Of a stretch of DNA of 64,000 bases, positions 9,440-18,616 are shown in pieces. A model generated the notes under the pieces. It was not told where the DNA came from, did not search any database, and saw only the letters and a program-made list of their open reading frames with translations. The translations under genes and the position numbers were made by a program. Origin of the DNA: CAJCJE01 sp035948315 (GTDB taxonomy: Bacteria > Actinomycetota > Actinomycetes > Mycobacteriales > Pseudonocardiaceae). The first letter of the stretch is position 1. Each line of letters opens with the position of its first letter. Location of the stretch: NCBI GenBank assembly GCA_035948315.1, contig DASZJG010000060.1:77932-141931 (forward strand), in the 5' to 3' direction.

Positions 9440-10768
9440 ATGAGATCCATTCCACGTATCACGACCGCCGGAGGAGTTCTGATCGCTCTGGCCACCGCCG
9501 TTGGAGTCGCCTTCGTGGCTCCGGCCGTAGCCAACGCCGATCCGGTCGGGTGCACCAGCACCCCCAACGGGTCCGGCGACAACATCGTCTGCACGGCCGG
9601 CATTCCGGCCGGTCAAACGTTGACCGGTACCGCCGGCAACGACAACATCACCGTCACCGGCGCGCCCGTCAACGGAACCATCACTGACGGCGCAGGCAAT
9701 GACACGATCTCCGTCACCGGTACGGCTGGCACGCTCGGCACGACAGGTGCTGCCGGCGCGGTCGGCATCAGCACCCATCCGGCCGGCTTCGCCGGTGGAG
9801 CGGGCGGTGTCGGCGGCGTAGGCGGCATCGGCCTCGGCAGCTCAGGGACGATCACCGTCGGGGGCGGGACGGACAGCATTACCGTCACCGCCGGCGCGGG
9901 CGGCAACGGTGGATCGGGTGGCATCGGCGGCGCCGGTGTCCTCGGCGGTGCCGGCGGAGCGGGAGGTGTCGGTGGCGCTGGTGGCGCGGGCGGCATCGGT
10001 AGCTTCGGCACGATCAACGGTGGTTCCGGCAGCGACACCATCAACGTCACCGGCGGCGCGGGCGGCCAGACCGGTTCCGGTGCGCTCGGCGGCGTCAGCG
10101 GCCCCTCGGCCGGTACTGGTGGAGTGGGCGGTGTCGGCGGCGCTGGTGGCGTCGGCGGGATCGGTGTCGGCAGTTCCGGGATCGTCACCGGGCACAGCGG
10201 CACGGATCACGTGACCGTCGCGGGCGGTCAGGGTGCGACAGGCGGCTCGGGCGGTGTCGGCGGCGCCGGTCACGGTGGCGGTGCTGGCGGCTTCGGAGGC
10301 GTCGGTGGCGCTGGTGGCATCGGGAGTTCCGGTGTCGTCACCGGAGGTTCGCTCAGCGACACGATCAAGGTCACCGGCGGTGTCGGTGGTCTGGCCGGGA
10401 TCGGCGGCGCGGCGGGAAACGGCTTGGGCCTCGGTCAGATCGGTGGCGCGGGTGGCTCGGGCGGTGCCGGCGGTGCGGGTGGTGTCGGTAACTCAGGGAC
10501 CGCTACCGGCGGTGTCGCGAACGACACCATCACAGTCACCGGTGGCAACGGCGGCAACGGCGGTGCTGGTGGCAACGGCGGCAATGGCTGCTTCCCCGGT
10601 GCGGGTGGCGCAGGCGGGTCCGGTGGCACGCTGGGCGCCGGTGGCGTCGGTAGCTCCGGGACCGTCTCCGGTGGTGGCGGGACGGACACCATCGTCATCA
10701 CCAACGGTGGCAACGGCGCAAATGGCGTCAACGGCATCGCTGGCCGCAGCCCCATCTGCCTCAGCTGA
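9440..10768 (+). CDS. Secreted Gly-rich repeat protein, RTX-like/PGRS-like hybrid
   Basis: A 442-residue protein with a signal peptide (VLIALATAVGVAFVAPAVANA, cleavage near residue 33). After a short Cys-containing head come RTX-like nonapeptides (GAGNDTISV, GGGTDSITV, GSGSDTINV) followed by long Gly-Gly-X spacers (GGAGGVGGVGG type) like those of mycobacterial PE_PGRS proteins. About six modules can be counted, each with a GxxGSSGTVTGG turn and a SDTIxVTGG strand. A calcium-binding beta-roll exported to the cell surface is the natural inference. The ATG at 9440 follows GTTGAGG. No PE domain is present. The gene has extreme GGC/GGT codon use. Confidence 0.8.
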   Translation: MRSIPRITTAGGVLIALATAVGVAFVAPAVANADPVGCTSTPNGSGDNIVCTAGIPAGQTLTGTAGNDNITVTGAPVNGTITDGAGNDTISVTGTAGTLGTTGAAGAVGISTHPAGFAGGAGGVGGVGGIGLGSSGTITVGGGTDSITVTAGAGGNGGSGGIGGAGVLGGAGGAGGVGGAGGAGGIGSFGTINGGSGSDTINVTGGAGGQTGSGALGGVSGPSAGTGGVGGVGGAGGVGGIGVGSSGIVTGHSGTDHVTVAGGQGATGGSGGVGGAGHGGGAGGFGGVGGAGGIGSSGVVTGGSLSDTIKVTGGVGGLAGIGGAAGNGLGLGQIGGAGGSGGAGGAGGVGNSGTATGGVANDTITVTGGNGGNGGAGGNGGNGCFPGAGGAGGSGGTLGAGGVGSSGTVSGGGGTDTIVITNGGNGANGVNGIAGRSPICLS

Positions 10769-10793
10769 GAGGTAAGCAACTCCCGAGAAATGC

Positions 10794-10830
10794 GTTCTGC
10801 GCCTTCGGCCATTGGTCGAAGGCGCAGAAC
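10794..10830 (+). terminator. Strong hairpin terminator after Gly-rich gene
   Basis: Perfect 14-base stem (GTTCTGCGCCTTCG, 10794-10807, with its complement at 10817-10830) and a 9-base loop, 25 bases past the stop codon. There is no T-run, as is usual in GC-rich actinobacteria. Confidence 0.8.
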
Positions 10831-10997
10831 CATGAACTCGACCTGGTTTCCATCGACTCGGCGACCTCGACGACGTCGCCGTGGCGGTCCAACAGCACCC
10901 ACGCAGGTCGCCCGTTCATCTCACGCCGGGAGGCTCGAAGACCGGACGTCTCGCTGTTTTCGGCTGGGTCCGCCGATGCGGCGCGCCATTCGGACCA

Positions 10998-12245
10998 TCA
11001 GGTCGGTGCCAGCCTGTCGCGCGGGCCCGGCACTGCCGAGAGCTGGTCGTCATCAATGCGACTGGCCTCGGGTCTTGCCGGGTAGAGCAGGGCGCGGGCC
11101 TCGCGATTCATGACGGCGGCTTCGTCGGCCGGCACGACGAGGACTCGCAGGCCGGTAGCGCCCAACTCGCGGACACCGGATGCATCCTCGGGTGCGGTGG
11201 GCGCCGCGCCGTTGGTGGACGGTCGTGATCGCAGGCTGGTCAGGCGAGCACAGATCTGGTCTCGGATGGGACGCGCGTGCTCGCCGATGCCACCGGTGAA
11301 CACCAGGGTGTCCCACCGTGGCAGTGCGGTGGCCGCGGCGGCGATCGCCATGGCGACGTCACGGGTGAACACGCGCAGCGCCAGATCGGCGGCCGGGTCT
11401 TGGTCACGGACGACGAGCAGGTCGCGGACGTCGTGCAGGCCGTGGGCGATGCCAGCCAGCCCCGAGTCCTGGTCGAGCATCGTGCGGACGGTGGCGGGTG
11501 TGGCGCCGGGTTGTTCGAGCAGCAGCAGCGGAATTGCCGGGTCGAGGTCGCCGCTGCGGGTGGCGGACATGACGCCGCCGGTCGGGGTCAGCGACATGCT
11601 GTTGTGCACCGAACGACCCTCGGAGACGGCGCTGATCGAACAACCGCTGCCCAGGTGCGCGACGACCGTGTGTCCGAGGTCGGGCCGAGCATCGAGGATG
11701 GATTGCACCGACAGGCCGTGGAATCCGTAGCGGCGTAGGCCAAGGGCCGCAGCCTGCGCGGGCAGCGGCAGCCGGCGGGCTTGTTCGGGCATGGTGTGGT
11801 GGAACGCGGTGTCGAAGCAGGCGACATGCGCCGCGTCAGGCCAGGCGCTGCGGGCCGCGTCGATGCTGGCCAGGTCGCCTGGCAAATGCAACGGCGCCCA
11901 CACGACGAGACCGGCCAGCATCTCGCGGACGTCCTCGGTGATGGCCGTGGCGCGGTCGAACATCGGGCCGCCGTGAACCACCCGGTGCGCCACGGCGTCA
12001 AGGTGAACGCCCCGATCGGACAACAGTGCGGCGAGGCGGCCGACTCCGTCGGCCAGATCACCGGTGAACGGCGATGAACGTGCCGGGCGCTGAGCCCACG
12101 CTTCGGTCCAGCAGGCCCGGTCGGTGCCGAGTCGTTCGATACCCACGACCAGGGTGGGGGCGGGGTCGTAGAGCACGGCTTTCAGACTGGAGGAGCCGGG
12201 ATTGAGCACCAGCACGATGCCGGCCGGGGACGCCGGCTCGGTCAT
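10998..12245 (-). CDS. ackA: Acetate kinase
   Basis: A 415-residue enzyme close to the usual 400. Signatures: LVLNPGSSSLK at the N-terminus, AVAHRVVHGG, the catalytic FDTAFHHTMP, RRYGFHGLS, HLGSGCSIS, and GGIGEH near the C-terminus. It converts acetyl phosphate and ADP to acetate and ATP. The ATG at 12245 overlaps the phosphoketolase stop (ATGA) and follows GGAGG, so a GTG nine bases upstream within that site is rejected. As third gene after the P-type ATPase and phosphoketolase it completes a route from sugar phosphates to acetate that yields ATP without respiration. Confidence 0.95.
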   Translation of the reverse strand: MTEPASPAGIVLVLNPGSSSLKAVLYDPAPTLVVGIERLGTDRACWTEAWAQRPARSSPFTGDLADGVGRLAALLSDRGVHLDAVAHRVVHGGPMFDRATAITEDVREMLAGLVVWAPLHLPGDLASIDAARSAWPDAAHVACFDTAFHHTMPEQARRLPLPAQAAALGLRRYGFHGLSVQSILDARPDLGHTVVAHLGSGCSISAVSEGRSVHNSMSLTPTGGVMSATRSGDLDPAIPLLLLEQPGATPATVRTMLDQDSGLAGIAHGLHDVRDLLVVRDQDPAADLALRVFTRDVAMAIAAAATALPRWDTLVFTGGIGEHARPIRDQICARLTSLRSRPSTNGAAPTAPEDASGVRELGATGLRVLVVPADEAAVMNREARALLYPARPEASRIDDDQLSAVPGPRDRLAPT

Positions 12246-14671
12246 GACGTCCACCTCCAGTCACGGATTTCCGACAGATCCTCGAAGTTCTCCCGGATGT
12301 GGGCGCGGTGTCGGACGAGCATGGCCTGGCAGTGCACGGCCAGCTCGGTGCCGTTCTGGGGCACCCGGCGCGAACGACGCAGTGCCTCCAGTACGAGGTG
12401 GTAGCGGCTCATCCGGTTGAGCACCACCATGTCGAACGGTGTGGTCGTGGTGCCCTGCTCGGTGAAGCCGCGGACGTGGAATCGGCCCGGTTTGCTACGT
12501 CCGTGCAGCAGTTCGTGCACCGCCCTGGGATAGCCGTGGAAGGCGAACACCACGTCGGTGCCGGTGGTGAACAACGTCTCGAACTTCTCGTCGCTGAAAC
12601 CGTCCGGATGGTCGTTGGCAGGCAGCAGGGCCATCAGATCGACCACATTGACCACCCGCACCCGCAGGTACGGCACGTGCTCGCGCAGCAACTGGGCAGC
12701 GGCCAGGGTTTCCAGGGTGGGTACATCGCCTGCGGCAGCCAGCACGATGTCGGGTTCATCGGCCTGACCCGGCGAGTCGTGTTCGGTGCCGGCCCAGTCC
12801 CAGACCGACGCGCCGGCCGCGCAGTGCGCCTTGGCGTCGGCGAGGTTGAGGTACTGCAAGTGGGACTGCTTGTCCACCACGATCAGATTGACCCGGTCCC
12901 GGCCGGCGAGACAGTGCTCGGCGATGCACAGCGTGGTGTTGGCGTCCGGCGGCAGCCAGACCCGGACCACGCCTGGCGCCAGCGGAATCACGGTGTCGAT
13001 CAGCCCGGGCCCCTGATGGGAGAATCCATTGTGGTCATTGCGCCAGCAGGTCGAGGTCAGCAGGACGTTCAACGACGCCACCGGCGCGCGCCAGGACAGG
13101 TCGGCCGCGTGCTGCAACCACTTGGCGTGTTGGATCAGCATGGACGAGCACACCATCGCGAACGCCTCGTAGGTGGCGAAAAGGCCATGCCGCCCCGACA
13201 GTAGGTAGCCTTCGAGCCAGCCTTCGCACAGGTGCTCGGAGAGCACCTCCATGACCCGGCCCTCCGACGAGAGATGGTCGTCGGTGGGAAGTACCGGTGC
13301 TTGCAGGCAGCGGTCGGTGACCTCGAAGACAGCGGCGAGCCGGTTGCTGGCCGTCTCGTCCGGGCAGAACAGGCGGAAGTTTCCGCCGCCGTCGGACTCC
13401 TGGGTGGTCGAGGCGTAGAGGTCGCGCAGCAGCCTGCCCAGCGGTTCGGTGTTCTCGTGCGACTCGACCCCGGGTACTCCCACGGGCAGCGCGTACCGGC
13501 CCAGTGGTGGCATCTGGAGGGATCGCAACAACCGGCCACCGTTGGCATAGGGCGACGCGGACATCCGCTTGTCGCCGTGGGGTGCGAGTGCGGCCAGTTC
13601 CGCGACGAGTCGTCCTTCGGCGTCGAACAGGGTCTCCGGCGAGTAGGAGCGCAGCCACCGCTCCAGCAGGCGCAGGTGTTCCGGGTTGTCCCGTACCCCG
13701 GACAGCGGGACTTGGTGGGCGCGGAAAGTGCCCTGGATCTGTACGCCGTCAACGGTGTCCGGGCCGGTCCAACCCTTCGGCGTGCGCAGGATGATCGCCG
13801 GCCAGCGCACCGTACCGGGCAGCGCGGCGACCCCGGCACGAGCGTCGTGCTGGATCGCCCGGATCCGAGTGTGCGCGCTGGCGAGTGCATGGTGCAGATC
13901 GGTGAACACCGCGGCCGGATCGTTCCCGGCGACCACAACCGGATCCCAGCCCTGCGCGGCGAGCAGCCCGATGACGTCGGCGTCCTCGGCGCGACCGAGC
14001 ACGCTCGGCCCGGAGATCTTGTAGCCGTTGAGGTGCAGGATCGGGAGCACCGCACCGTCCCGGCGGGCATTGAGGAACGCGGGGATCTTCCACGATGCGG
14101 CCAGCGGCCCGGTTTCCGCTTCGCCGTCGCCAACCACGCAGGCCACCAGAAGATCCGGGTGGTCGAAGGCAGCGCCCGCGGCATGTGCGAGCGCGTAACC
14201 GAGTTCGCCGCCCTCGTGGATGCTTCCCGGTGTCTGCACGCTGACGTGGCTCGGTACGCCCCCGGGTGTCGAGAACTGGCGCACCAATGCGGTGAGGCCG
14301 CCCAGATCACGTGAGATTGCGGGGTACGTCTGGCTGTAGGTGCCTTCGAGATAGGTGTTCGCCAGCAGAGCGGGCCCGCCGTGACCGGGTCCGGCGACAT
14401 AGAGACAGTCCGTGCCGGTGTCGCGGATCAGCCGGTTGATCAGTGTATAGACCATCGACAGTCCAGGGCTGGTGCCCCAGTGGCCGAGCAGGCGAGGTTT
14501 GATGTCGGCGGCGGTGAGCGGGCTACGCAACAGCGGATTGGACTTCAGGTAGATCTGGGCGACCGTCAGGTAGTTCGCTGCCGCCCACCAGCGCAGGTCC
14601 AGCGCACGCTCGCGCTCGGTGTAGGCCGGTGCCGCCGGCATCGTTGCCGTCACCGTGTTGTTGCTCGACAT
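12242..14671 (-). CDS. xfp: Phosphoketolase (xylulose-5-P/fructose-6-P)
   Basis: An 809-residue TPP enzyme of normal length (about 790-830). Motifs: GHWGTSPGLSMVYTLINRLI, VAGPGHGGPALLANTYLEGT and the TPP/Mg site VVGDGEAETGPLAASWK near residue 180, then the C-terminal transketolase-like domain with FSHQGPGLIDTVIP and GRFHVRGFTEQGTTTTPFDM. It cleaves xylulose-5-phosphate (and often fructose-6-phosphate) to acetyl phosphate and an aldose phosphate. It starts four bases after the ATPase stop and overlaps ackA, indicating one operon. Xylulose versus dual specificity cannot be decided by eye. Confidence 0.95.
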   Translation of the reverse strand: MSSNNTVTATMPAAPAYTERERALDLRWWAAANYLTVAQIYLKSNPLLRSPLTAADIKPRLLGHWGTSPGLSMVYTLINRLIRDTGTDCLYVAGPGHGGPALLANTYLEGTYSQTYPAISRDLGGLTALVRQFSTPGGVPSHVSVQTPGSIHEGGELGYALAHAAGAAFDHPDLLVACVVGDGEAETGPLAASWKIPAFLNARRDGAVLPILHLNGYKISGPSVLGRAEDADVIGLLAAQGWDPVVVAGNDPAAVFTDLHHALASAHTRIRAIQHDARAGVAALPGTVRWPAIILRTPKGWTGPDTVDGVQIQGTFRAHQVPLSGVRDNPEHLRLLERWLRSYSPETLFDAEGRLVAELAALAPHGDKRMSASPYANGGRLLRSLQMPPLGRYALPVGVPGVESHENTEPLGRLLRDLYASTTQESDGGGNFRLFCPDETASNRLAAVFEVTDRCLQAPVLPTDDHLSSEGRVMEVLSEHLCEGWLEGYLLSGRHGLFATYEAFAMVCSSMLIQHAKWLQHAADLSWRAPVASLNVLLTSTCWRNDHNGFSHQGPGLIDTVIPLAPGVVRVWLPPDANTTLCIAEHCLAGRDRVNLIVVDKQSHLQYLNLADAKAHCAAGASVWDWAGTEHDSPGQADEPDIVLAAAGDVPTLETLAAAQLLREHVPYLRVRVVNVVDLMALLPANDHPDGFSDEKFETLFTTGTDVVFAFHGYPRAVHELLHGRSKPGRFHVRGFTEQGTTTTPFDMVVLNRMSRYHLVLEALRRSRRVPQNGTELAVHCQAMLVRHRAHIRENFEDLSEIRDWRWTS

Positions 14672-14674
14672 CGT

Positions 14675-17434
14675 TCACATCTCTCTCACGTTGTTGTTCT
14701 TGGCATGTCGGCGCAGCAGCCAGCGGCGGAATTCGTCGGCGCCCCACACGATGAACGGGAACGGCACGACGATGGCCAGTTGGCTGGGCGACAACGCTTC
14801 GGTGCCGAACAGGCCGTGCAACTGCGGCACGTAGATGATCGCCGCGGCGAAGGCGAGAGCGACGCCGATGGCGCCCAGAAGCGGCTTGTTGGTGAACACG
14901 CCCACCGCGCGCAGTGACGCGCGTTGGGTGCGGACAGCGAACGCGGTGCCGACCTGGCAGGCGACAATGCCCAGCCAGCTGACCGTGGTGGCCTGCCGGT
15001 AGGCGTCGTGCAAGGGGCTGCCCACGCCGGTCGGGGCGCCGGGCTGCCAGCCTGCGCGCAGCAAGGTGAACAGGAATCCTGCCATGACCAGGATCGCGGA
15101 GATGACGCCGAGAAATCCCCAGGCTCTGGCCAGCATGGCGCCGCTGATCACGCCTTGCTTGCGGTCGCGGGGTGCGCGATCCATCAGGCCGGGTTCGGCG
15201 GGTTCACGGCTCAACGCGAGCGCCGGCAGGGTGTCGGTGCCCAGATCGATGGCGAGGATCTGCATCACCGTCAGCGGCAGCGGGATCAGTCCTCCGGAGA
15301 GTGCGAAGACCAGGAACGGCACGACTTCGGGGATAGCGTGGGCGAAGATGTACAGGATGAACTTGCGGATGTTGTCGTAGACCCGTCGGCCGGCTTCAAC
15401 CGCTTCGACGATCGTGGCGAAGTTGTCGTCGGTCAACACCATCGTGGATGCTTCGCGGGCCACGTCGGTACCCGAGCGTCCCATGGCGACACCGATGTCC
15501 GCGCGCCGCAGCGCCGGTGCGTCGTTGACACCGTCGCCGGTCATCGCGACGATCTGTCCCTTCGCGCGCAACGCATCGGTGATGCGTAGTTTCGTCTCGG
15601 GTGAGCTGCGGGCGAACACCACTTCCCGCCCGGTGGCGAGGACCTCGTCCAGGTCCTGTTCAGACATGCGTTCCAGGTCGGCGCCGGTGACGATCTGAGG
15701 ATGCTCGCCGCCGATGCCGACCTGACGGGCGATAGCGGCCGCGGTCACCCCGTTGTCGCCAGTGACGACGTTGACGCGGATGCCGGCGTGATGGGCACGC
15801 CCGATCGCCGCGGCGACCTGTTCGCGGGGTGGGTCGACCATCGCGACCAGGCCGAGCAGACACAGCTCGCGTTCGGCGTCCTCGCGCTTCCTCGGGACCG
15901 GCACGCCGACGGGCAGTACCCGCTGGGCGACGGCCAGGACGCGGAGGCCCTGCCTGGCGTAGTCGGTCATCACCGCAGTGACGTCGGTACGGTCGGCGGC
16001 GGTCAAGGGCCGCGAGGTGCCACCGTCGGCGATCTGGGTGCAGCGGGGCAGTACTTCCTCGGGCGCGCCCTTGGTGTGGATCGCGAGCACCGAGCCTTCG
16101 CCGTCGAGGGTGGTCATGAGTTTCAGTCGCGGGTCGAAGTGGAAAAGGCCCTTGCGGTTGTCCGCGCGGTTCGCGGCGGTCACGGCGGTGCCGCGAGTCA
16201 CGGCGATTTCGAGCAGTGCGATTTCGGTCGGATCACCGGTAGCCGTCGCCGCGGCGCCGTCCGCGAGTTCGGCATTGGTGCACGCGGCGGCGGCCCGGGT
16301 GAGCCCGTCGATCGAGGGTGATCCGGTGGCGGCCTGTTGCGGGTCAGCCGGGCCTGCCGTGGTCCAGACCGAGGTGACCTGCATGCGGTTCTGGGTCAGG
16401 GTGCCGGTCTTGTCCGTGCAGATGACCGTTGTCGATCCCAGCGTCTCCACCGCGCTGAGCCGTTTGACGACCGCGCCACGGTGGGCGAGATCGCGGACTC
16501 CTACCGCCAACGCGAGGGTGATGGTGGGCAGCAGACCTTCCGGGACGTTGGCCACCAGCAGGCCGATCGCGAAACTGATCGCCGCCGCCCATCCCAACCC
16601 GGCCAGCAATCCCAGTGGGAGGAACGCGATGCCGGCACCGACCGCCACCGCGGCGATCAGCCAGGCGATGCGTTTGACCTGACGTTCCAGCGGGCTGTCC
16701 TCGCGTTTGACCCGTTGGGTAAGCGCGGCGATCCGGCCGAGTTCGGTGCGCATGCCGGTGGTGACGACCATGCCCCGGGCTTCGCCTCCGGTGCACACCG
16801 TGCCGCTGAACACGACATCACGGGCCTCCAGCAACGGGCCGCTGGCATCCGGTGTGTCCGCCGCGCGGGCAACCGGCGACGATTCACCGGTCAGGGTGGA
16901 CATGTCCACTTCGACCACGCCGGCGATCAGTCGCGCGTCGGCGCAGATGCTGTCGCCCTCCTCGACGATCAGCACATCACCGGGCACCAGCAGTCGCGCG
17001 GGGATCTCCTGGCGTCGGCCGTCCCGCCACACTCGGGCGTTGGCCGGCAGGAACGCGGCCAGTGCCGCGACCGCTCGCTCAGCCTGCATCTCTTGCAGGA
17101 AGGCGAAAGCCGCATTCAACACGATCACCGCGGCGATGGCGATGGCCAGCGACGGCGTGCCGCTGGCCCAAGCCAGCACGCCGGCGACGGCAAGCACGAG
17201 GGCCAGCGGATGCGTGATCTGCCGAAGCAGTTCCGCGGGCCACTGGCGACCGCGTCGGCCACTCAGTTCGTTGGGCCCGTGGACCAGCAGCCTGCGCTCC
17301 GCCTCGCGATCGGAGAGCCCGTTGGTGGAGCTGTGCAGGTGCTGCAACAGCAGCGCCAATGGTTCGATTGGGTCGGCAACGGCGGCGGCGTCGCGTTCGA
17401 CGGGCACCGACCCGACAACCATGGACAGCGCCAT
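14675..17434 (-). CDS. Cation-transporting P-type ATPase (type II, Ca2+/Mg2+-like)
   Basis: A 919-residue membrane pump. The ATG at 17434 follows GGAGG by five bases; the frame is open further upstream but that part reads through a BON pseudogene. Domains: N-terminal cation ATPase domain (HSSTNGLSDREAERRL), actuator motif STLTGES, the transmembrane PEGL motif (VANVPEGLLPTI), phosphorylation site ICTDKTGTLTQN, hinge MTGDGVNDAPALRRADIG, and C-terminal membrane helices. PEGL and the lack of a CPC motif argue for a type IIA-like pump for Ca2+ or another hard cation, not copper. Relatives belong to DosR regulons in mycobacteria. It heads the operon with xfp and ackA. Confidence 0.92.
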   Translation of the reverse strand: MALSMVVGSVPVERDAAAVADPIEPLALLLQHLHSSTNGLSDREAERRLLVHGPNELSGRRGRQWPAELLRQITHPLALVLAVAGVLAWASGTPSLAIAIAAVIVLNAAFAFLQEMQAERAVAALAAFLPANARVWRDGRRQEIPARLLVPGDVLIVEEGDSICADARLIAGVVEVDMSTLTGESSPVARAADTPDASGPLLEARDVVFSGTVCTGGEARGMVVTTGMRTELGRIAALTQRVKREDSPLERQVKRIAWLIAAVAVGAGIAFLPLGLLAGLGWAAAISFAIGLLVANVPEGLLPTITLALAVGVRDLAHRGAVVKRLSAVETLGSTTVICTDKTGTLTQNRMQVTSVWTTAGPADPQQAATGSPSIDGLTRAAAACTNAELADGAAATATGDPTEIALLEIAVTRGTAVTAANRADNRKGLFHFDPRLKLMTTLDGEGSVLAIHTKGAPEEVLPRCTQIADGGTSRPLTAADRTDVTAVMTDYARQGLRVLAVAQRVLPVGVPVPRKREDAERELCLLGLVAMVDPPREQVAAAIGRAHHAGIRVNVVTGDNGVTAAAIARQVGIGGEHPQIVTGADLERMSEQDLDEVLATGREVVFARSSPETKLRITDALRAKGQIVAMTGDGVNDAPALRRADIGVAMGRSGTDVAREASTMVLTDDNFATIVEAVEAGRRVYDNIRKFILYIFAHAIPEVVPFLVFALSGGLIPLPLTVMQILAIDLGTDTLPALALSREPAEPGLMDRAPRDRKQGVISGAMLARAWGFLGVISAILVMAGFLFTLLRAGWQPGAPTGVGSPLHDAYRQATTVSWLGIVACQVGTAFAVRTQRASLRAVGVFTNKPLLGAIGVALAFAAAIIYVPQLHGLFGTEALSPSQLAIVVPFPFIVWGADEFRRWLLRRHAKNNNVREM

Positions 17435-17517
17435 CTCGGCCTCCGATTCCTGCCGACCGTGACAGGCCGGATGCTCTGCTGGATTCCGGCCGTGCCGAAC
17501 TGCCGGCGTATTCCCCT

Positions 17518-17529
17518 GGGGTATTGGTC
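17518..17529 (-). promoter_or_regulatory. Candidate DevR-box-like site before ATPase-xfp-ackA operon
   Basis: GGGGTATTGGTC lies 84-95 bases upstream of the ATPase start and shares a GG-N-N-ATTG-GTC pattern with sites near other genes of the island. An overlapping CCCCTGGGG palindrome (17513-17521) is also present. Binding by DevR is inferred only. Confidence 0.35.
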
Positions 17530-17582
17530 TGCCTAGCATTTGACGGACCTTCGGCACGTTCCGGCCTCGGGTCACATGCCGG

Positions 17583-17885
17583 GTCCGTGTTGACGGTGAC
17601 GTGCTGGCTCTCGATCTGTGCGCAGCGCATGAGCGCGGTCCCCGATCGCGGCCTTGATGTTCTCGGTGAGGACGACTGCCCGGACATCCCTCCTGAGATA
17701 GTGGACCCACTGCACCGAACCGGAGAGAGTGACCAGGTGGTCGTGCACGGCGGCCTTCACCGACTCGGGAACGTCGATGGCGCGTTGGATGGTGTCACCG
17801 GTTTCCATCACGATCTCCGGGTGACTCCGTGCACGCGTTCCACAGTCATCGGCGGCCAGCATCTTGTCCGGAAGGCTCTCAACCT
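17583..17885 (-). pseudogene. Decayed copy of the BON-domain protein
   Basis: Residues match the intact BON protein at 19189-19854 in pieces: ESLPDKMLAA, then in another frame TVERVHGVT, then GDTIQRAIDVPESVKAAVHD and HLVTLSGSVQW, and finally ALMRCAQIESQHVTVNTD in a third frame. The first 45 or so codons, about 25 internal codons and the C-terminal BON domain are missing, with at least two frameshifts. The promoter-proximal sequence is also conserved between the two copies. This is a duplicated and broken gene, not a functional short protein. Confidence 0.75.
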
Positions 17886-17900
17886 GGCTCCGTCACGACA

Positions 17901-17915
17901 GAGCACAATGTCCCT
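17901..17915 (-). promoter_or_regulatory. DevR-box-like element upstream of BON pseudogene
   Basis: On the minus strand AGGGACATTGTGCTC begins with a perfect GGGAC half site of the type recognised by mycobacterial DosR, followed by ATTG. The same element, slightly diverged, is kept upstream of the intact BON gene at 19890-19904. Confidence 0.4.
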
Positions 17916-17986
17916 GGAGAATAGGCAAAAATGCCTTCGTTCGTCGTGAGCAGGTCCGAACCGTTGGACGAGTCCTCGCGGAGGGA

Positions 17987-18616
17987 TCATGGCTTCAACC
18001 GGTGTGCGCCTGGTTCTCGCCGATAGCGGCTGACCAGTCCTTGCCACCGTGGCGGGCGCGTTCGCGGGGTCGAGGTCGCCACCCGGTCGTCGCCGGCCCC
18101 CACGCCATGTAGGGCGATGGCCGCCTGGTTGGCGAACACGTTGGCGAGGGTCTCGTCGTCGCCGGTGAATGCTTCCCGGTTGGGAGAGTACAGATTGAGG
18201 GTGCCCACGACCTCGTTGCCGACGAACAGTTGCAGGGACAGCATGCTGCCGACACCCAGTTGCGCGGCGCAGGCGGCGAAGTCGGGCCAGCGCGCGTCGG
18301 TGCTCATGTCGGCGATGTGTACGACCCGCTGTTCACGCATCCTCGCCACGCACGGTCCTTGCCGCAACGCGGTCTGTAGATCGTCGAGGACCTGGACAAT
18401 CGGATGGGTCGGCGCCTGCGCGGCAACGTGCCCCCGTTTCCGGGTTCTGGCAAGGCCGGCGTAAGCCGCGCCGGGCAGCGCCGCCACGACCGCAGCGGTG
18501 ATCGTGGTCAGGGTACGCACCGATTCCGGCTCCACCGCACGATCGTGGACAGTCGGGGCTGTACCGGCTCGATCCACCAGTCGGGCTGGCCCCCCAGGTG
18601 ACGAGAGGTGTTTCAT
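17987..18616 (-). CDS. GAF-domain protein
   Basis: A 209-residue protein with one GAF domain at about residues 35-165 (RQGPCVARMREQRVVHIADM, WPDFAACAAQLGVGSMLSLQ, FANQAAIAL). This resembles the sensing half of GAF-ANTAR regulators. The last 45 residues (TSTPRTRPPRWQGLV and onward) are Arg-rich and match no ANTAR or kinase domain. The protein therefore looks truncated, next to the broken BON gene. It probably binds a small ligand or senses redox state, but its output domain is missing. The ATG at 18616 follows AAGGAACGGG. Confidence 0.7.
   Translation of the reverse strand: MKHLSSPGGPARLVDRAGTAPTVHDRAVEPESVRTLTTITAAVVAALPGAAYAGLARTRKRGHVAAQAPTHPIVQVLDDLQTALRQGPCVARMREQRVVHIADMSTDARWPDFAACAAQLGVGSMLSLQLFVGNEVVGTLNLYSPNREAFTGDDETLANVFANQAAIALHGVGAGDDRVATSTPRTRPPRWQGLVSRYRREPGAHRLKP

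Noticed and set aside
9613..10273. Pro-rich minus-strand frames opposite the Gly-rich gene
   Set aside because: They are exact complements of GGx codons; the sense strand has a signal peptide, ribosome site and terminator.
9600..10760. Direct repeats in the Gly-rich gene as a possible CRISPR array
   Set aside because: Repeats are irregular, in frame and code for GGx modules; spacers are not unique.
10806..10820. GGCCATTGGTC in the loop region of the hairpin after the Gly-rich gene, matching the candidate DevR box
   Set aside because: No gene starts downstream in the right orientation, and the surrounding 14-base stem explains the sequence as a terminator.
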